From Verrucomicrobiota bacterium (lineage in GTDB: Bacteria > Verrucomicrobiota > Verrucomicrobiia > Opitutales > UBA953): a DNA stretch of 64,000 nucleotides. This document shows positions 47,671 through 55,829 of the stretch, one piece after another. Position 1 is the first letter of the stretch; every line of letters starts with the position of its first letter. The stretch is taken from positions 62,001-126,000 of the forward strand of contig JAURFU010000001.1 in NCBI GenBank assembly GCA_030834165.1, written 5' to 3'. The translations under genes and the position numbers were made by a program. The notes under the pieces are model-generated. The model worked only from the letters and a program-made list of their open reading frames with translations. It ran no database searches and was not told the DNA's origin.

Positions 47671-47712
47671 ACCAACAAGCAGGCCCGCCGGATGGCGGGC
47701 CTGCTTGTTGGT
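47671..47712. terminator. Perfect 19-bp hairpin between convergent dsbD and pal
   Basis: ACCAACAAGCAGGCCCGCC (47671-47689) pairs with its exact complement at 47694-47712 around a GGAT loop. It sits 16 bases after the dsbD stop and 13 bases beyond the pal stop, so it can act for both strands. No T tract follows, which is unusual for an intrinsic terminator. Confidence 0.75.
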
Positions 47713-47725
47713 CGTCAGGTCAGGC

Positions 47726-48346
47726 TCAGAGAGAACCCAGATCGTTGACGGGGGCGGGGGCGGAACCGCCGGCGGCCGGAGCCGGAGCCGGAGCGGCGAC
47801 GGGACGGTTGGCGGATGGGGCGCCGCGATAGTTCACGTCGACGACGAGGGCCTTGCGGTCCTTCGCGCCGGACTGGCGACCGGCGGCGGACTTGTCGGCG
47901 TGCTGGGAACCCAGGGCCATGATCTCGCTGTCGGCCGAGTTGGCGCCGAGACCGGCGAGATAATCGCGGACGGCCTGGGCGCGACGGTCCGAGAGACCGA
48001 GGTTGTATTCTTCGGTGCCGAAATGGTCGGTGTAACCCGCGATGATGACCTTGGTGCCCTTGACGCGACCGGCGATGGCGTCCAGCTTGCCGCGCTCGGA
48101 GGCCGAGACGTTGTAGCGATCGAACTCGAAATACACGGTGGCGAGGATGGCCTCGGGCGGGATGTTGTTGTTGCGGATGGCGTCGGCCATCACGTCGTAG
48201 CCGGTCGGACGGAAATCCAAGCCGGTACCGCCGCCGTTGGCGTTGCCGCCCTGACCGTTCGACAGAGGCTGGAAACCGGCAGGGATACGGGAGGTGCAAC
48301 CCACGACGAGGGCGGAAAGGGCCAGAAGGAAGGTGAGACGCTTCAT
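47726..48346 (-). CDS. OmpA/Pal-type peptidoglycan-associated lipoprotein
   Basis: This 206-residue lipoprotein has lipobox VVGC (C17), a Gly/Asn-rich spacer, and an OmpA-like domain with 'VYFEFDRYNV' and 'GYTDHFGTEEYNLGLSDRRA', which binds diaminopimelate in peptidoglycan. A Pro/Ala-rich tail of about 40 residues follows. It anchors the outer membrane to the wall. No tolA or tolB gene is adjacent, so the name pal is likely but not certain. It ends near a shared convergent hairpin. Confidence 0.88.
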   Translation of the reverse strand: MKRLTFLLALSALVVGCTSRIPAGFQPLSNGQGGNANGGGTGLDFRPTGYDVMADAIRNNNIPPEAILATVYFEFDRYNVSASERGKLDAIAGRVKGTKVIIAGYTDHFGTEEYNLGLSDRRAQAVRDYLAGLGANSADSEIMALGSQHADKSAAGRQSGAKDRKALVVDVNYRGAPSANRPVAAPAPAPAAGGSAPAPVNDLGSL

Positions 48347-48398
48347 GATGTGGCGTGAATAAAAGAACAGCAGGCGGGGCTGGGCAAGCCTTGTCTCC

Positions 48399-49550
48399 TC
48401 AGTAGCGAGGCACCTTGGGGTCGACCTTCAGGGACCAGGCGTCGATGCCTCCCTGCAGGTTGGAGACGCGAGCGTAGCCCTTGGACCGGAGGAACTGGGT
48501 CACCTTCATGCTCCGGCCTCCGTGATGGCACTGCACCAGCACCCAGACGTCCGTCGGGACCTCGGCCAGGCGGGACGGGACGGCGTTCATCGGGATCAGG
48601 CGGGACCCGTCGATGCGGCAGACGGCATATTCGTCAGGTTCGCGCACGTCCAGCAGGACGGGCGGGTTGGGGCCGGAAAGAAGGCGACTGGCTTCTTCGA
48701 CGGTGATTTCGAGCGGGGTTTCGGACATGGTGGGAGAGGTGGGAGCGGCGCAGACGACGGGGGCATAGGCGCCCTTTTCAAGGCCAAGGATGGTGGCGGC
48801 TGGGCCGCAACTCGGGCAGGCAGGATCGGGCGCCAAGGCGAGCCGGCGAGAACTGCCGGCTTCGACATCGACCACGAATAGCTGGGATTGGTTCCGTCGT
48901 CCGAGCAGGATCGAGATGCCCTCGGAGGCCATCCATGAGCCGATGACGCCGCAGGTCGCGCCGAAGACGCCTGCATCCGCGCACGTAGGCACCGAGGCGG
49001 CGTCGGGGATCACGGGATAAAGGCAGCGGTAACAGCCGGCCCCGGGCAGGAAGACGCCGACCTGACCGGTCGAACGGAGGACGCTGCCATGGACCAAAGG
49101 ACGTCGGCCGAGCACGCAAGCGTCGGCGGCGAGGAAGCGGGTCGCGAAATTATCGGTCCCGTCGATGACCAGGTCGTGACGCGCGACGAGGTCGGCGGCG
49201 TTCTCGACGGTGAAGCCCTCCGGATGCAAGGCGACCTTGAGGCCGGGATTGATTTCGCCGAGGGCTTCGGCCGCCGAAACGGTCTTCGGCAGGCCCAAGG
49301 TGTCGAACCCATGGACGACCTGGCGGTGCAGGTTGGAGATTTCGACCTTATCGGGGTCGGCGATGCCGATGTGGCCGACGCCGGCCGCGGCCAGATACAG
49401 ACCGACCGGTGACCCAAGGCCGCCGGCGCCCAGGATCAGCACCTTGGCCTCGCGCAGGCGAAGCTGACCCGACTCCCCTACCCCGGGCAGACGAATCTGC
49501 CGTGAGTACAAGGCCCTCTCGTGGTCGCTGAGGCGCTGGTCCGCGGACAT
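48399..49550 (-). CDS. MoeB/ThiF adenylyltransferase fused to a rhodanese domain
   Basis: This 383-residue protein adenylates and sulfurates the C-terminus of a small sulfur carrier (MoaD or ThiS type). The E1-like domain has 'GAGGLGSP' (41-48), 'DGTDNFATR', zinc pairs CYRC and CPSC, and 'TCADAGVFG' with the catalytic cysteine near residue 187. A C-terminal rhodanese domain has C341 in 'CHHGGRS'. The layout matches MoeZ/MOCS3-type enzymes. I use the ATG at 49550; a longer frame begins at 49649. Confidence 0.9.
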   Translation of the reverse strand: MSADQRLSDHERALYSRQIRLPGVGESGQLRLREAKVLILGAGGLGSPVGLYLAAAGVGHIGIADPDKVEISNLHRQVVHGFDTLGLPKTVSAAEALGEINPGLKVALHPEGFTVENAADLVARHDLVIDGTDNFATRFLAADACVLGRRPLVHGSVLRSTGQVGVFLPGAGCYRCLYPVIPDAASVPTCADAGVFGATCGVIGSWMASEGISILLGRRNQSQLFVVDVEAGSSRRLALAPDPACPSCGPAATILGLEKGAYAPVVCAAPTSPTMSETPLEITVEEASRLLSGPNPPVLLDVREPDEYAVCRIDGSRLIPMNAVPSRLAEVPTDVWVLVQCHHGGRSMKVTQFLRSKGYARVSNLQGGIDAWSLKVDPKVPRY

Positions 49551-49642
49551 GCGGACAGTCGAACCCCCGCGGCGAGCGGTGTCAAACCGCCCCTTCCACG
49601 TGTCGGATTGAATATTCGTCCAAGGTAGCCCAACTTGAGCCC

Positions 49643-50080
49643 GTGGCACAGGTCTTCCTCGGCATCGATTACGGCTCCCGACGGGTCGGGCTCAGCCATG
49701 CCGACGAGCTGGGCTTCGCCTTCCCCCTGGCCGCGGCGGTCGCCGAGAGCGCCGAGGAACGCTTCGCCCAGATCGGCAAGGAGATCGCCCGCCTCAAGGT
49801 GACCCTCCTCGTGCTGGGCTACCCTCTTTCGGTCGAAGGCGAACGGACGAAGCGCTGCGACGAAGTCGATGCGTTCGCCGCCGAACTGACCCGTCGTTTC
49901 GGCCTTCCCGTCGAGAAAGTCGACGAAGCCCTGACCAGCCAGGCGGCCGACGAGCTGGGCGGACGCAAGGCCCGCTCGGCCCATGAGCGCAAGCAGCAGG
50001 CCAGGACCGGCGAACGCGATTCCCGCGCCGCCGCCGTGCTGCTCCAGGACTTCCTCAACAGCCGAGGCATCGGCGCCTGA
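49643..50080 (+). CDS. ruvX: Putative pre-16S rRNA nuclease / Holliday junction resolvase RuvX (YqgF)
   Basis: A 145-residue RNase H-fold nuclease of the YqgF family with 'FLGIDYGSRRVG' and the acidic residues of 'DEALTSQAA'. In E. coli it matures the 5' end of 16S rRNA. The start appears to be GTG at 49643, since no ATG lies before the D9 motif. It is divergent from the MoeB-like gene and lies one base before truA, so the two form an RNA-maturation pair. Confidence 0.9.
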   Translation: MAQVFLGIDYGSRRVGLSHADELGFAFPLAAAVAESAEERFAQIGKEIARLKVTLLVLGYPLSVEGERTKRCDEVDAFAAELTRRFGLPVEKVDEALTSQAADELGGRKARSAHERKQQARTGERDSRAAAVLLQDFLNSRGIGA

Positions 50081-50081
50081 C

Positions 50082-50930
50082 ATGCCTCCTGCGAAGCCCA
50101 AGAAGCCTTTCACGCCGAAGCTCGAACGCTTCCTCGCGACCGTGGCTTACGACGGCACCGACCACATCGGCTGGCAGGTGCAGAACGGCCGTCTTTCGAT
50201 CGAAGGCGAGCTCGAGGAACGCCTCTCGCGCATCCTCAAGACGCCCATCGACATCCATGGCAGCGGGCGCACCGACTCCGGCGTCCACAGCGTCGGGCAG
50301 CGCTTCCACTTCGACGCCTTCTGGCCGCACCCGTGCAGCTACCTCGTGCACGCCATCAACTCCTGCGAGCAGAACGGCATCCTCGTGACGCACCTGCAGC
50401 GGGTCGCGCCCGGCTTCCACTGCCGGTGGCACGCCAACGGCAAGCGCTACCGTTACGAGATCTGCGACGGCTATCCGCCGCCCTGGGAGGCGCGCTACTG
50501 CCTCGGGCTGGGCAGCAAGACCGTCGACGTGAGGCTCATGCGGCAGGCCGCCAAGCTGCTGCTCGGCAAGCATGACTTCTACGCCTTCGGCGCGAACCAC
50601 GGCCAAGGCATGGAGAAGGAGAATCCGGTCAAGGAGCTGCGCCGGCTCGACGTCCGTCGCCGCGGCAAGCGGATCACCGTCATCGCCGAAGGCAGCGGCT
50701 TCCTCTACAAGATGGTCCGACGCCTCGTCGGTGGTCTCCTGCGCGTAGGCGAAGGCAAGATGCCGCCCGGACGCCTCGTGGAATACCGCAAGGAGCGCGT
50801 GATCACCTCCGAGGTCCCGACGGCGCCCGCCCGCGGACTCTTCATGGAGAAGGTGTATTTCGAGCCTGATTCATTCCGCCATCCGCGCCCGTTGCGCAGC
50901 CGCAACGCTACCGATCTCAGCGCCGAGTGA
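50082..50930 (+). CDS. truA: tRNA pseudouridine synthase A
   Basis: This 282-residue enzyme makes pseudouridine at positions 38-40 in tRNA anticodon stems. The catalytic aspartate is D65 in 'GSGRTDSGVHS', with 'YDGTDHIGWQ' before and 'GSGFLYKMVRRLVG' after. The ATG at 50082, one base after the ruvX stop, was chosen over the longer frame from 49983, which overlaps ruvX. Length is normal. Confidence 0.94.
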   Translation: MPPAKPKKPFTPKLERFLATVAYDGTDHIGWQVQNGRLSIEGELEERLSRILKTPIDIHGSGRTDSGVHSVGQRFHFDAFWPHPCSYLVHAINSCEQNGILVTHLQRVAPGFHCRWHANGKRYRYEICDGYPPPWEARYCLGLGSKTVDVRLMRQAAKLLLGKHDFYAFGANHGQGMEKENPVKELRRLDVRRRGKRITVIAEGSGFLYKMVRRLVGGLLRVGEGKMPPGRLVEYRKERVITSEVPTAPARGLFMEKVYFEPDSFRHPRPLRSRNATDLSAE

Positions 50931-50971
50931 AGGCCTTAATCTCCGGTTAAGCCGTCGGGAGTTATGATGGG

Positions 50972-51646
50972 ATGATGTCCTCCTTGCTTTCACGCCTCGG
51001 CGCCTCGCTCCTCCTGGCCTGCCTCGCGACCACGCTGGCCGCGGCGCCTGACGCACCGCGCAAAGGCGGCAAAGGCAAAGGCGGCCAAGGCCCGCCCGCC
51101 GGCTCCGTCGACCTCGTCGACGCCGCGAAGCCCGCCGCCAAGGATCCCAACTTCCGGCTGACCAGCCCCGCCGTGAAGGACGGCGAAAAGCTCCCGGTGG
51201 AGTTCACGGGAGACGGCGCGAGCGCCAGCCCTCCGCTGAACTGGAGCGGCATACCGCGCGGCACGCAGAGCCTCGTGCTGATCATGCACCACCTCGACCC
51301 CGGGGGTAAGACCAAGGTCTATTGGCTCATGCATGACATCGACCCCAAGACCTCGGGCGCGGCGAAGAACGCGGCCGACTTCGGCCAGATGGGCGTGAGC
51401 ACGGTCCACGACCGGGTGGAATACGCGCCGCCCCACTCCCAAGGACCCGGCGAGAAACGTTACGTGCTCACCCTCTTCGCCCTATCGGCGAAGCCGGATC
51501 TCACCAAGGCCGAACAGCCGCTGAACTTCGAACCCTTGCTGGCGGCGATGAAGGGCAAGGTCCTGGCCGCGACGGACCTCACGGTGCTATACGTCAGGCC
51601 CGCGGGCTCAGGCGCCGCAGAGCCGGGACGTCCGCCCCGCAAGTGA
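50972..51646 (+). CDS. Exported PEBP/YbhB family protein
   Basis: This 224-residue protein has a signal peptide (first 25 residues) and a Lys/Gly-rich linker, then a phosphatidylethanolamine-binding-like domain: 'FTGDGASASPPLNWSGIPRG' and 'HHLDPGGKTKVYWLMHDI', matching the YbhB/Raf-kinase-inhibitor-like pattern. The cellular role of these proteins in bacteria is poorly known. Starting codon could be 50972 or 50975 (two adjacent ATGs). Confidence 0.87.
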   Translation: MMSSLLSRLGASLLLACLATTLAAAPDAPRKGGKGKGGQGPPAGSVDLVDAAKPAAKDPNFRLTSPAVKDGEKLPVEFTGDGASASPPLNWSGIPRGTQSLVLIMHHLDPGGKTKVYWLMHDIDPKTSGAAKNAADFGQMGVSTVHDRVEYAPPHSQGPGEKRYVLTLFALSAKPDLTKAEQPLNFEPLLAAMKGKVLAATDLTVLYVRPAGSGAAEPGRPPRK

Positions 51647-51689
51647 CGTTTGGGATGGAAGCCCCATCGGTCCCCGCGTAGGCATAGGC

Positions 51690-52817
51690 ATGCGGCGTCT
51701 CGCCCTTCTCTGCCTCGCGCTGGTCGTTCCCGGCCTGCTTTCCGCCCATCCGGAATGGAAGGAAGCCAACTGCCTGGGCGTGGTGGACGAGTCAGGCAAG
51801 CTCACCCTGACCATCAAGTTCGACGTGCCGTCTTTCCTCGTCGGACAGACCTCCAAGGACGCGCCAATCAAGGCGCTCGATGAGCTCATGCTCACGCCGG
51901 GCAGGCTGGCGGATTCGATCGACCCGGGCCGCAGCCGCCTTCGCGAAGGCATGCGCCTTGAAGTGGACGGCCGCGCGGTGCCGATCGACCTCGAGGCCTT
52001 CCCTACCGCGGAGGCCATCGCGACGACTTCCGCCAAACAAGGCGAAGCCGACCGCTACCCGGTGATGCTCAACGCGCGGCTTTCCGCCCGGCTGCCGGCC
52101 AAGGCCGCCCGGCTCCGGCTGAGTTTCCCGCCGACGCTCGGGACGGTCTTCGTGAACCTGCGCAAGGGCATGGAATACCAGGTGGTCATGGCCGCCACCG
52201 CCGCGTTTCCGGCCGAATTATCATTAGGCGAAGCCGCCGAGGTCGCTCCGTCGGACACCATCCGGACCCTTTTCCTGGACGGCTTCGACCATGTCCTGCC
52301 GGATGGATGGGATCACTGCCTGTTCATGCTCGCGATGTTCCTCGGCGCCGCGAGCCTCGGCCAGGCCCTGCGCCGCTCGCTCGTCTTCACGCTCGGCCAC
52401 AGCATCACCCTGACGGCCGTGGCGATGGGCTGGCTGGGACGACCCGGGCCTTGGATCGAGCCTTTGATCGCGCTTACCATCGGCGTCAGCGCCTGGCTGG
52501 CCTTCCGCGGAAAGCTGCAGGAACGCTCCGCGTTGACCTTGCCGGCGATCTTCGGCCTCGTGCACGGCCTCGGCTTCGCCGCGGCCGTCTCCGACAATCT
52601 CGCGGACTGGTCCGCCGGCGACATCGTCCTGATCCTCATCGGCTTCAACCTCGGGGTCGAAACCGCCCAAGCCCTCGTCATCGGCGTCGCCGCGACGACG
52701 TCATGGGCGCTGCAGAAGGCCCGCCTGCCCGACGCCAAGCTACGCCAGGCCCTGAGCCTGGCGGTCGCGCTCATCGGCTTCGGTGTGTTCGTGTCGCGTC
52801 TGCTCGGGCTGGGCTGA
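51690..52817 (+). CDS. HupE/UreJ-like membrane protein
   Basis: A 375-residue protein with a signal peptide, an extracytoplasmic N-terminal domain (about 20-190) and six or so C-terminal membrane helices. The 'DGFDHVLPDGWDHCLFM' and 'FGLVHGLGFAA' segments with conserved histidines match HupE/UreJ-2 proteins, linked in some bacteria to nickel or other metal uptake. No hydrogenase or urease gene is in the window. It ends in a TGATCA junction with the sulfatase gene. Confidence 0.82.
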   Translation: MRRLALLCLALVVPGLLSAHPEWKEANCLGVVDESGKLTLTIKFDVPSFLVGQTSKDAPIKALDELMLTPGRLADSIDPGRSRLREGMRLEVDGRAVPIDLEAFPTAEAIATTSAKQGEADRYPVMLNARLSARLPAKAARLRLSFPPTLGTVFVNLRKGMEYQVVMAATAAFPAELSLGEAAEVAPSDTIRTLFLDGFDHVLPDGWDHCLFMLAMFLGAASLGQALRRSLVFTLGHSITLTAVAMGWLGRPGPWIEPLIALTIGVSAWLAFRGKLQERSALTLPAIFGLVHGLGFAAAVSDNLADWSAGDIVLILIGFNLGVETAQALVIGVAATTSWALQKARLPDAKLRQALSLAVALIGFGVFVSRLLGLG

Positions 52818-54209
52818 TCAGAGACGGCCGACGGGGCGCTTGCCGGCGTCCAGACGCTTCCGCTCGCTTTCGGCGAAAGCCTGCATCTCCTTGACCACTT
52901 CCGGCTGGGCGGCCGCCAGATCCTCCTTTTCGCCGGGATCTTTCTCGAGGTCGTAGAGCGCAAAGCCGATCTGACGCTGGTGCGTCTTGGCCGGATAGCC
53001 ATCCAGCTCGGCCGGGATCATGTCGACGTAACTGCGATAAGCATGCGGAAGGTGGAGCTTCCACTTGCCCTTGCGGACGGCCTCGAGTCGGTCGCCGTAA
53101 TAATAGGCGAAGGAATCGCGGGTCGTCGGCTTCTCGGACTTGAGCACCGGCATGAACGAGACACCATCGATTTCGTTCTTCGGCGCCGGCGCCTCGGCGG
53201 CCGCGAGAATGGTCGGAACGACGTCGATGTTGGCGGCCAACGCGTCGGTGACGGTGCCGGGCTTCACGACGCCGGGCCACCTCACGATGAAAGGAACGCG
53301 GACCCCGCCCTCGAAGGTCGTACCCTTGCCCTCGCGGAAGGGGCCGGCCGAACCGGCATGCCGGCCGAAGTTCAGCCAAGGACCGTTGTCGCTGGTGAAG
53401 ATCACCAAAGTGTTGTGGGCGACGTTCTTGGCGCGCAGGGCGCCCATGACGGCGCCGACCGCGCGATCGAGGTCGGCCAAGGTGTCGGCATAAGGGGTGG
53501 CATGCTTGCCCTTGAAATCGACCGAAGCGCCCAGAGGGACGTGCGGCATGGAGGTCGCCAGATAGAGGAAGAAGGGTTTGGCCTTGCCGGCGTTGTCCCG
53601 GATGAAACGGACCGAGCGAAGCCCCTGCGAAGAGGTCATCGCATCCATATCGGACCAGTCGCGGGTGTGCCCCATCAGGACCCCGTTCACGTAACGGGGG
53701 AGCTCCGGATACATCTTGCGCCGGCTTTCATCCGCCATGCCGTAGCCGCGGGGCCACATGTCGTTGGAATAAGGCGTGATCATGGACTCATTGAAACCAT
53801 GGGCAGGAGGCAGGAACTTAGGCGCGTCTCCCAAATGCCACTTGCCGATGACGCCGGTACGATAGCCCGCCTTCTGCAGCAAAGTCCCCAAAGTCTCCTC
53901 GTCGTTACTGAGGCCGATCTTCGCGTTCGGACCCAAAGCGACGCCGCCGAGGCCCAGACGATTGGGGTAGCAGCCGGTCATCAGGGCCACCCGCGAGGAG
54001 GTGCAGACCGCCTGGGTGGCGAGGAAGTTGGTGAAGCGCAGGCCGTCCTTGCTCAGTTGGTCGATGTTCGGCGTGGGGTTCTGCTTGGAGCCATAACAGC
54101 CAGGATCAGCCCAACCCATGTCATCGCACATGATCAGGACGATGTTCGGGCGGGACGCGAACAGGGATGCCCCTAATAGGAGCATAAGGAGTGCCGGGGT
54201 AAGCCTCAT
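52818..54209 (-). CDS. Exported type I sulfatase (arylsulfatase family)
   Basis: This 463-residue protein has a signal peptide (1-19) and the alkaline-phosphatase-fold sulfatase start 'RPNIVLIMCDDMGW'. The C69-T-S-S-R motif in 'VCTSSRVALMTG' is the site where formylglycine-generating enzyme makes the catalytic residue, followed by 'GKWHLGD'. It releases sulfate from an extracellular or periplasmic substrate, probably a polysaccharide. The start at 54207-54209 has a nearby AGGA. A hairpin lies just upstream. No FGE gene is in the window. Confidence 0.92.
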   Translation of the reverse strand: MRLTPALLMLLLGASLFASRPNIVLIMCDDMGWADPGCYGSKQNPTPNIDQLSKDGLRFTNFLATQAVCTSSRVALMTGCYPNRLGLGGVALGPNAKIGLSNDEETLGTLLQKAGYRTGVIGKWHLGDAPKFLPPAHGFNESMITPYSNDMWPRGYGMADESRRKMYPELPRYVNGVLMGHTRDWSDMDAMTSSQGLRSVRFIRDNAGKAKPFFLYLATSMPHVPLGASVDFKGKHATPYADTLADLDRAVGAVMGALRAKNVAHNTLVIFTSDNGPWLNFGRHAGSAGPFREGKGTTFEGGVRVPFIVRWPGVVKPGTVTDALAANIDVVPTILAAAEAPAPKNEIDGVSFMPVLKSEKPTTRDSFAYYYGDRLEAVRKGKWKLHLPHAYRSYVDMIPAELDGYPAKTHQRQIGFALYDLEKDPGEKEDLAAAQPEVVKEMQAFAESERKRLDAGKRPVGRL

Positions 54210-54220
54210 GCTTCCTATGA

Positions 54221-54238
54221 CTAGGGTGAAAACCCTAG
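54221..54238. promoter_or_regulatory. CTAGGGT hairpin upstream of the sulfatase start
   Basis: CTAGGGT (54221-54227) and ACCCTAG (54232-54238) form a perfect 7-bp repeat around a 4-base loop. It ends 11 bases before the sulfatase start codon, right upstream of the AGGA that may serve as ribosome site. It could be an operator or an RNA hairpin that controls translation. It lacks a T tract. Confidence 0.5.
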
Positions 54239-54268
54239 TTTCCAAGAATTAAAAACGGTAAATTTCCG

Positions 54269-54547
54269 TCAGGGCAGACGCAGCCCGAGCTCGGCGCAGA
54301 CCGCCGGATGCTTGCGAGCCTTGTTGATGAATTCATCGACCCCGAAATCAGCGACGATGAAGTCGCCGTAACGGAACGACGGACACTTTGACTGTCCGGT
54401 CAGCGAGACCAGCTGACGCATCTGATGCATGTCGGCGGTGACGTCGCGGACGTCGAGCTTCACGCCTTGGGCTTCGAAATAAGCCAGGGCTTCGACGCAC
54501 CAAGGACAGCTGGGTTTGACGTAAAGGATCGGGAGCGGCTGAGGCAT
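54269..54547 (-). CDS. Glutaredoxin-like protein
   Basis: This 92-residue thioredoxin-fold protein has the start 'ILYVKPSCPWCVEALAYF' with the CPWC redox motif and a 'KCPSFRYGDFIV' segment carrying the cis-proline (P). This matches small glutaredoxins with NrdH/GrxC traits. It likely reduces disulfides in the cytosol. The ATG at 54545-54547 fits the short family. A frame open to 54751 adds Gly/Arg-rich text with no homology. The sulfatase is 59 bases downstream on the same strand. Confidence 0.88.
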   Translation of the reverse strand: MPQPLPILYVKPSCPWCVEALAYFEAQGVKLDVRDVTADMHQMRQLVSLTGQSKCPSFRYGDFIVADFGVDEFINKARKHPAVCAELGLRLP

Positions 54548-54649
54548 GACGAAAAACAAGCGAGCCCACGGAGGTTTAGCAAGCGGAGAGCCCGACCCCA
54601 CCCGAGACATTGACACCCGCCGCTCGCCTGCTGGAAATGAGGCAACCCC

Positions 54650-55753
54650 ATGGAAACCATACACGGAGCTCCCAGCCACACCCTGCGCACCGCCGAAGTC
54701 GAACTGGCCGTCACGCAGACCGCGGGCCACCTCGCCCCGGTGACGTTCCATCTGCCCGGCATCAAAGCCAGCCCTTACTCCCTTTCACCCTGGACGCCGA
54801 CGCAGATCGACCAGTCCCTGCCCAATCTCCTGACCTATCTTCGCGGCGACTTCCTGTGCCTGCCCTTCGGCGGCCAGCAGAAAGGCCCGCCCCACGGCGA
54901 CACCGCCAACGCGGCCTGGCAACTCGTCTCCGCCGACGCCACCTCGCTCAAGCTCACGCAGACCGGCGCCGACACCGGCGCGACCGTCGCGAAAAACTTC
55001 ACGCTCATCCCGGGGCAGCATGCGATCTACGCCGAGCATGTCATCACGAACCTCGAAGGCCGCTGGAACTACGGCAACCATCCCGTGCTCGACCTCTCGC
55101 AAGTACCCGCCGGCGGGGCGCGCATCGCCACGAGCCCCTTCCGCTTCGGCTCGGTCTACGCCGGCGAGTTCTCGAATCCTGCGGCCGGCGAGACCGGCCT
55201 GCTCAAGCCTTCCGGTGAATTCACCTCGCTCAAGTCCGTCCCGATGAAGGATGGGTCGCTGACCGACCTCACGCGCTACCCCGCTCGCGCCGGCAGCGAC
55301 GACCTCATCATGCTGGTCAATGCGCCGGCGACCGAAGCCCAGCCCTTCGCCTGGACCGCCGTGACCTTCCCGGGCTTCGTCTGGTTCTCCCTGAAGAACG
55401 TGGCGGACTTCCCCTCCACCCTCTTCTGGCTGTCCAACGGCGGCCGTCCCGGCCACCCCTGGGAGAAGCGCCATCTGGGCCGCCTCGGCTTGGAAGAGGT
55501 CTGCTCCCACTTCTGCGACGGCGTCGATATCGCCCGCGAAGACCGCCTTGCCGCGAAGGGCATCCCGACCAGCCGACTGTTCCGCAAGGACGAGCACGTC
55601 CGGCTGCCCCTGATCCAGGCCGCCGCCGCGGTCCCCGCCGATTTCGGACAGGTCCAGGGCATCGTCCCGGCCGGACCGGAAGCCGTCCGGATCACGGGCG
55701 AAAACGGCCAGGCCGTCACCTGCCCGATTAATTGGCAGTTTTTGAAGTCCTAA
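54650..55753 (+). CDS. Galactose-mutarotase-like fold protein, function unknown
   Basis: A 367-residue cytosolic protein of all-beta character, with several His and Asp positions ('HGDTANAAW', 'EHVITN', 'FWLSNGG') that recall aldose 1-epimerase-like proteins. The usual mutarotase catalytic pair is not obvious. It precedes the sugar cluster, which begins 76 bases after it, so a sugar-processing role is likely but unproven. The ATG at 54650 leaves a 102-base gap to the divergent glutaredoxin gene. Confidence 0.65.
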   Translation: METIHGAPSHTLRTAEVELAVTQTAGHLAPVTFHLPGIKASPYSLSPWTPTQIDQSLPNLLTYLRGDFLCLPFGGQQKGPPHGDTANAAWQLVSADATSLKLTQTGADTGATVAKNFTLIPGQHAIYAEHVITNLEGRWNYGNHPVLDLSQVPAGGARIATSPFRFGSVYAGEFSNPAAGETGLLKPSGEFTSLKSVPMKDGSLTDLTRYPARAGSDDLIMLVNAPATEAQPFAWTAVTFPGFVWFSLKNVADFPSTLFWLSNGGRPGHPWEKRHLGRLGLEEVCSHFCDGVDIAREDRLAAKGIPTSRLFRKDEHVRLPLIQAAAAVPADFGQVQGIVPAGPEAVRITGENGQAVTCPINWQFLKS

Positions 55754-55829
55754 GTCGGCTTACTCAATTCTTGTCCCTGTCCGTGGAGTCGCCTAAATCC
55801 GACCTCCCCGACCCTCCTTTCCCCCCAAC

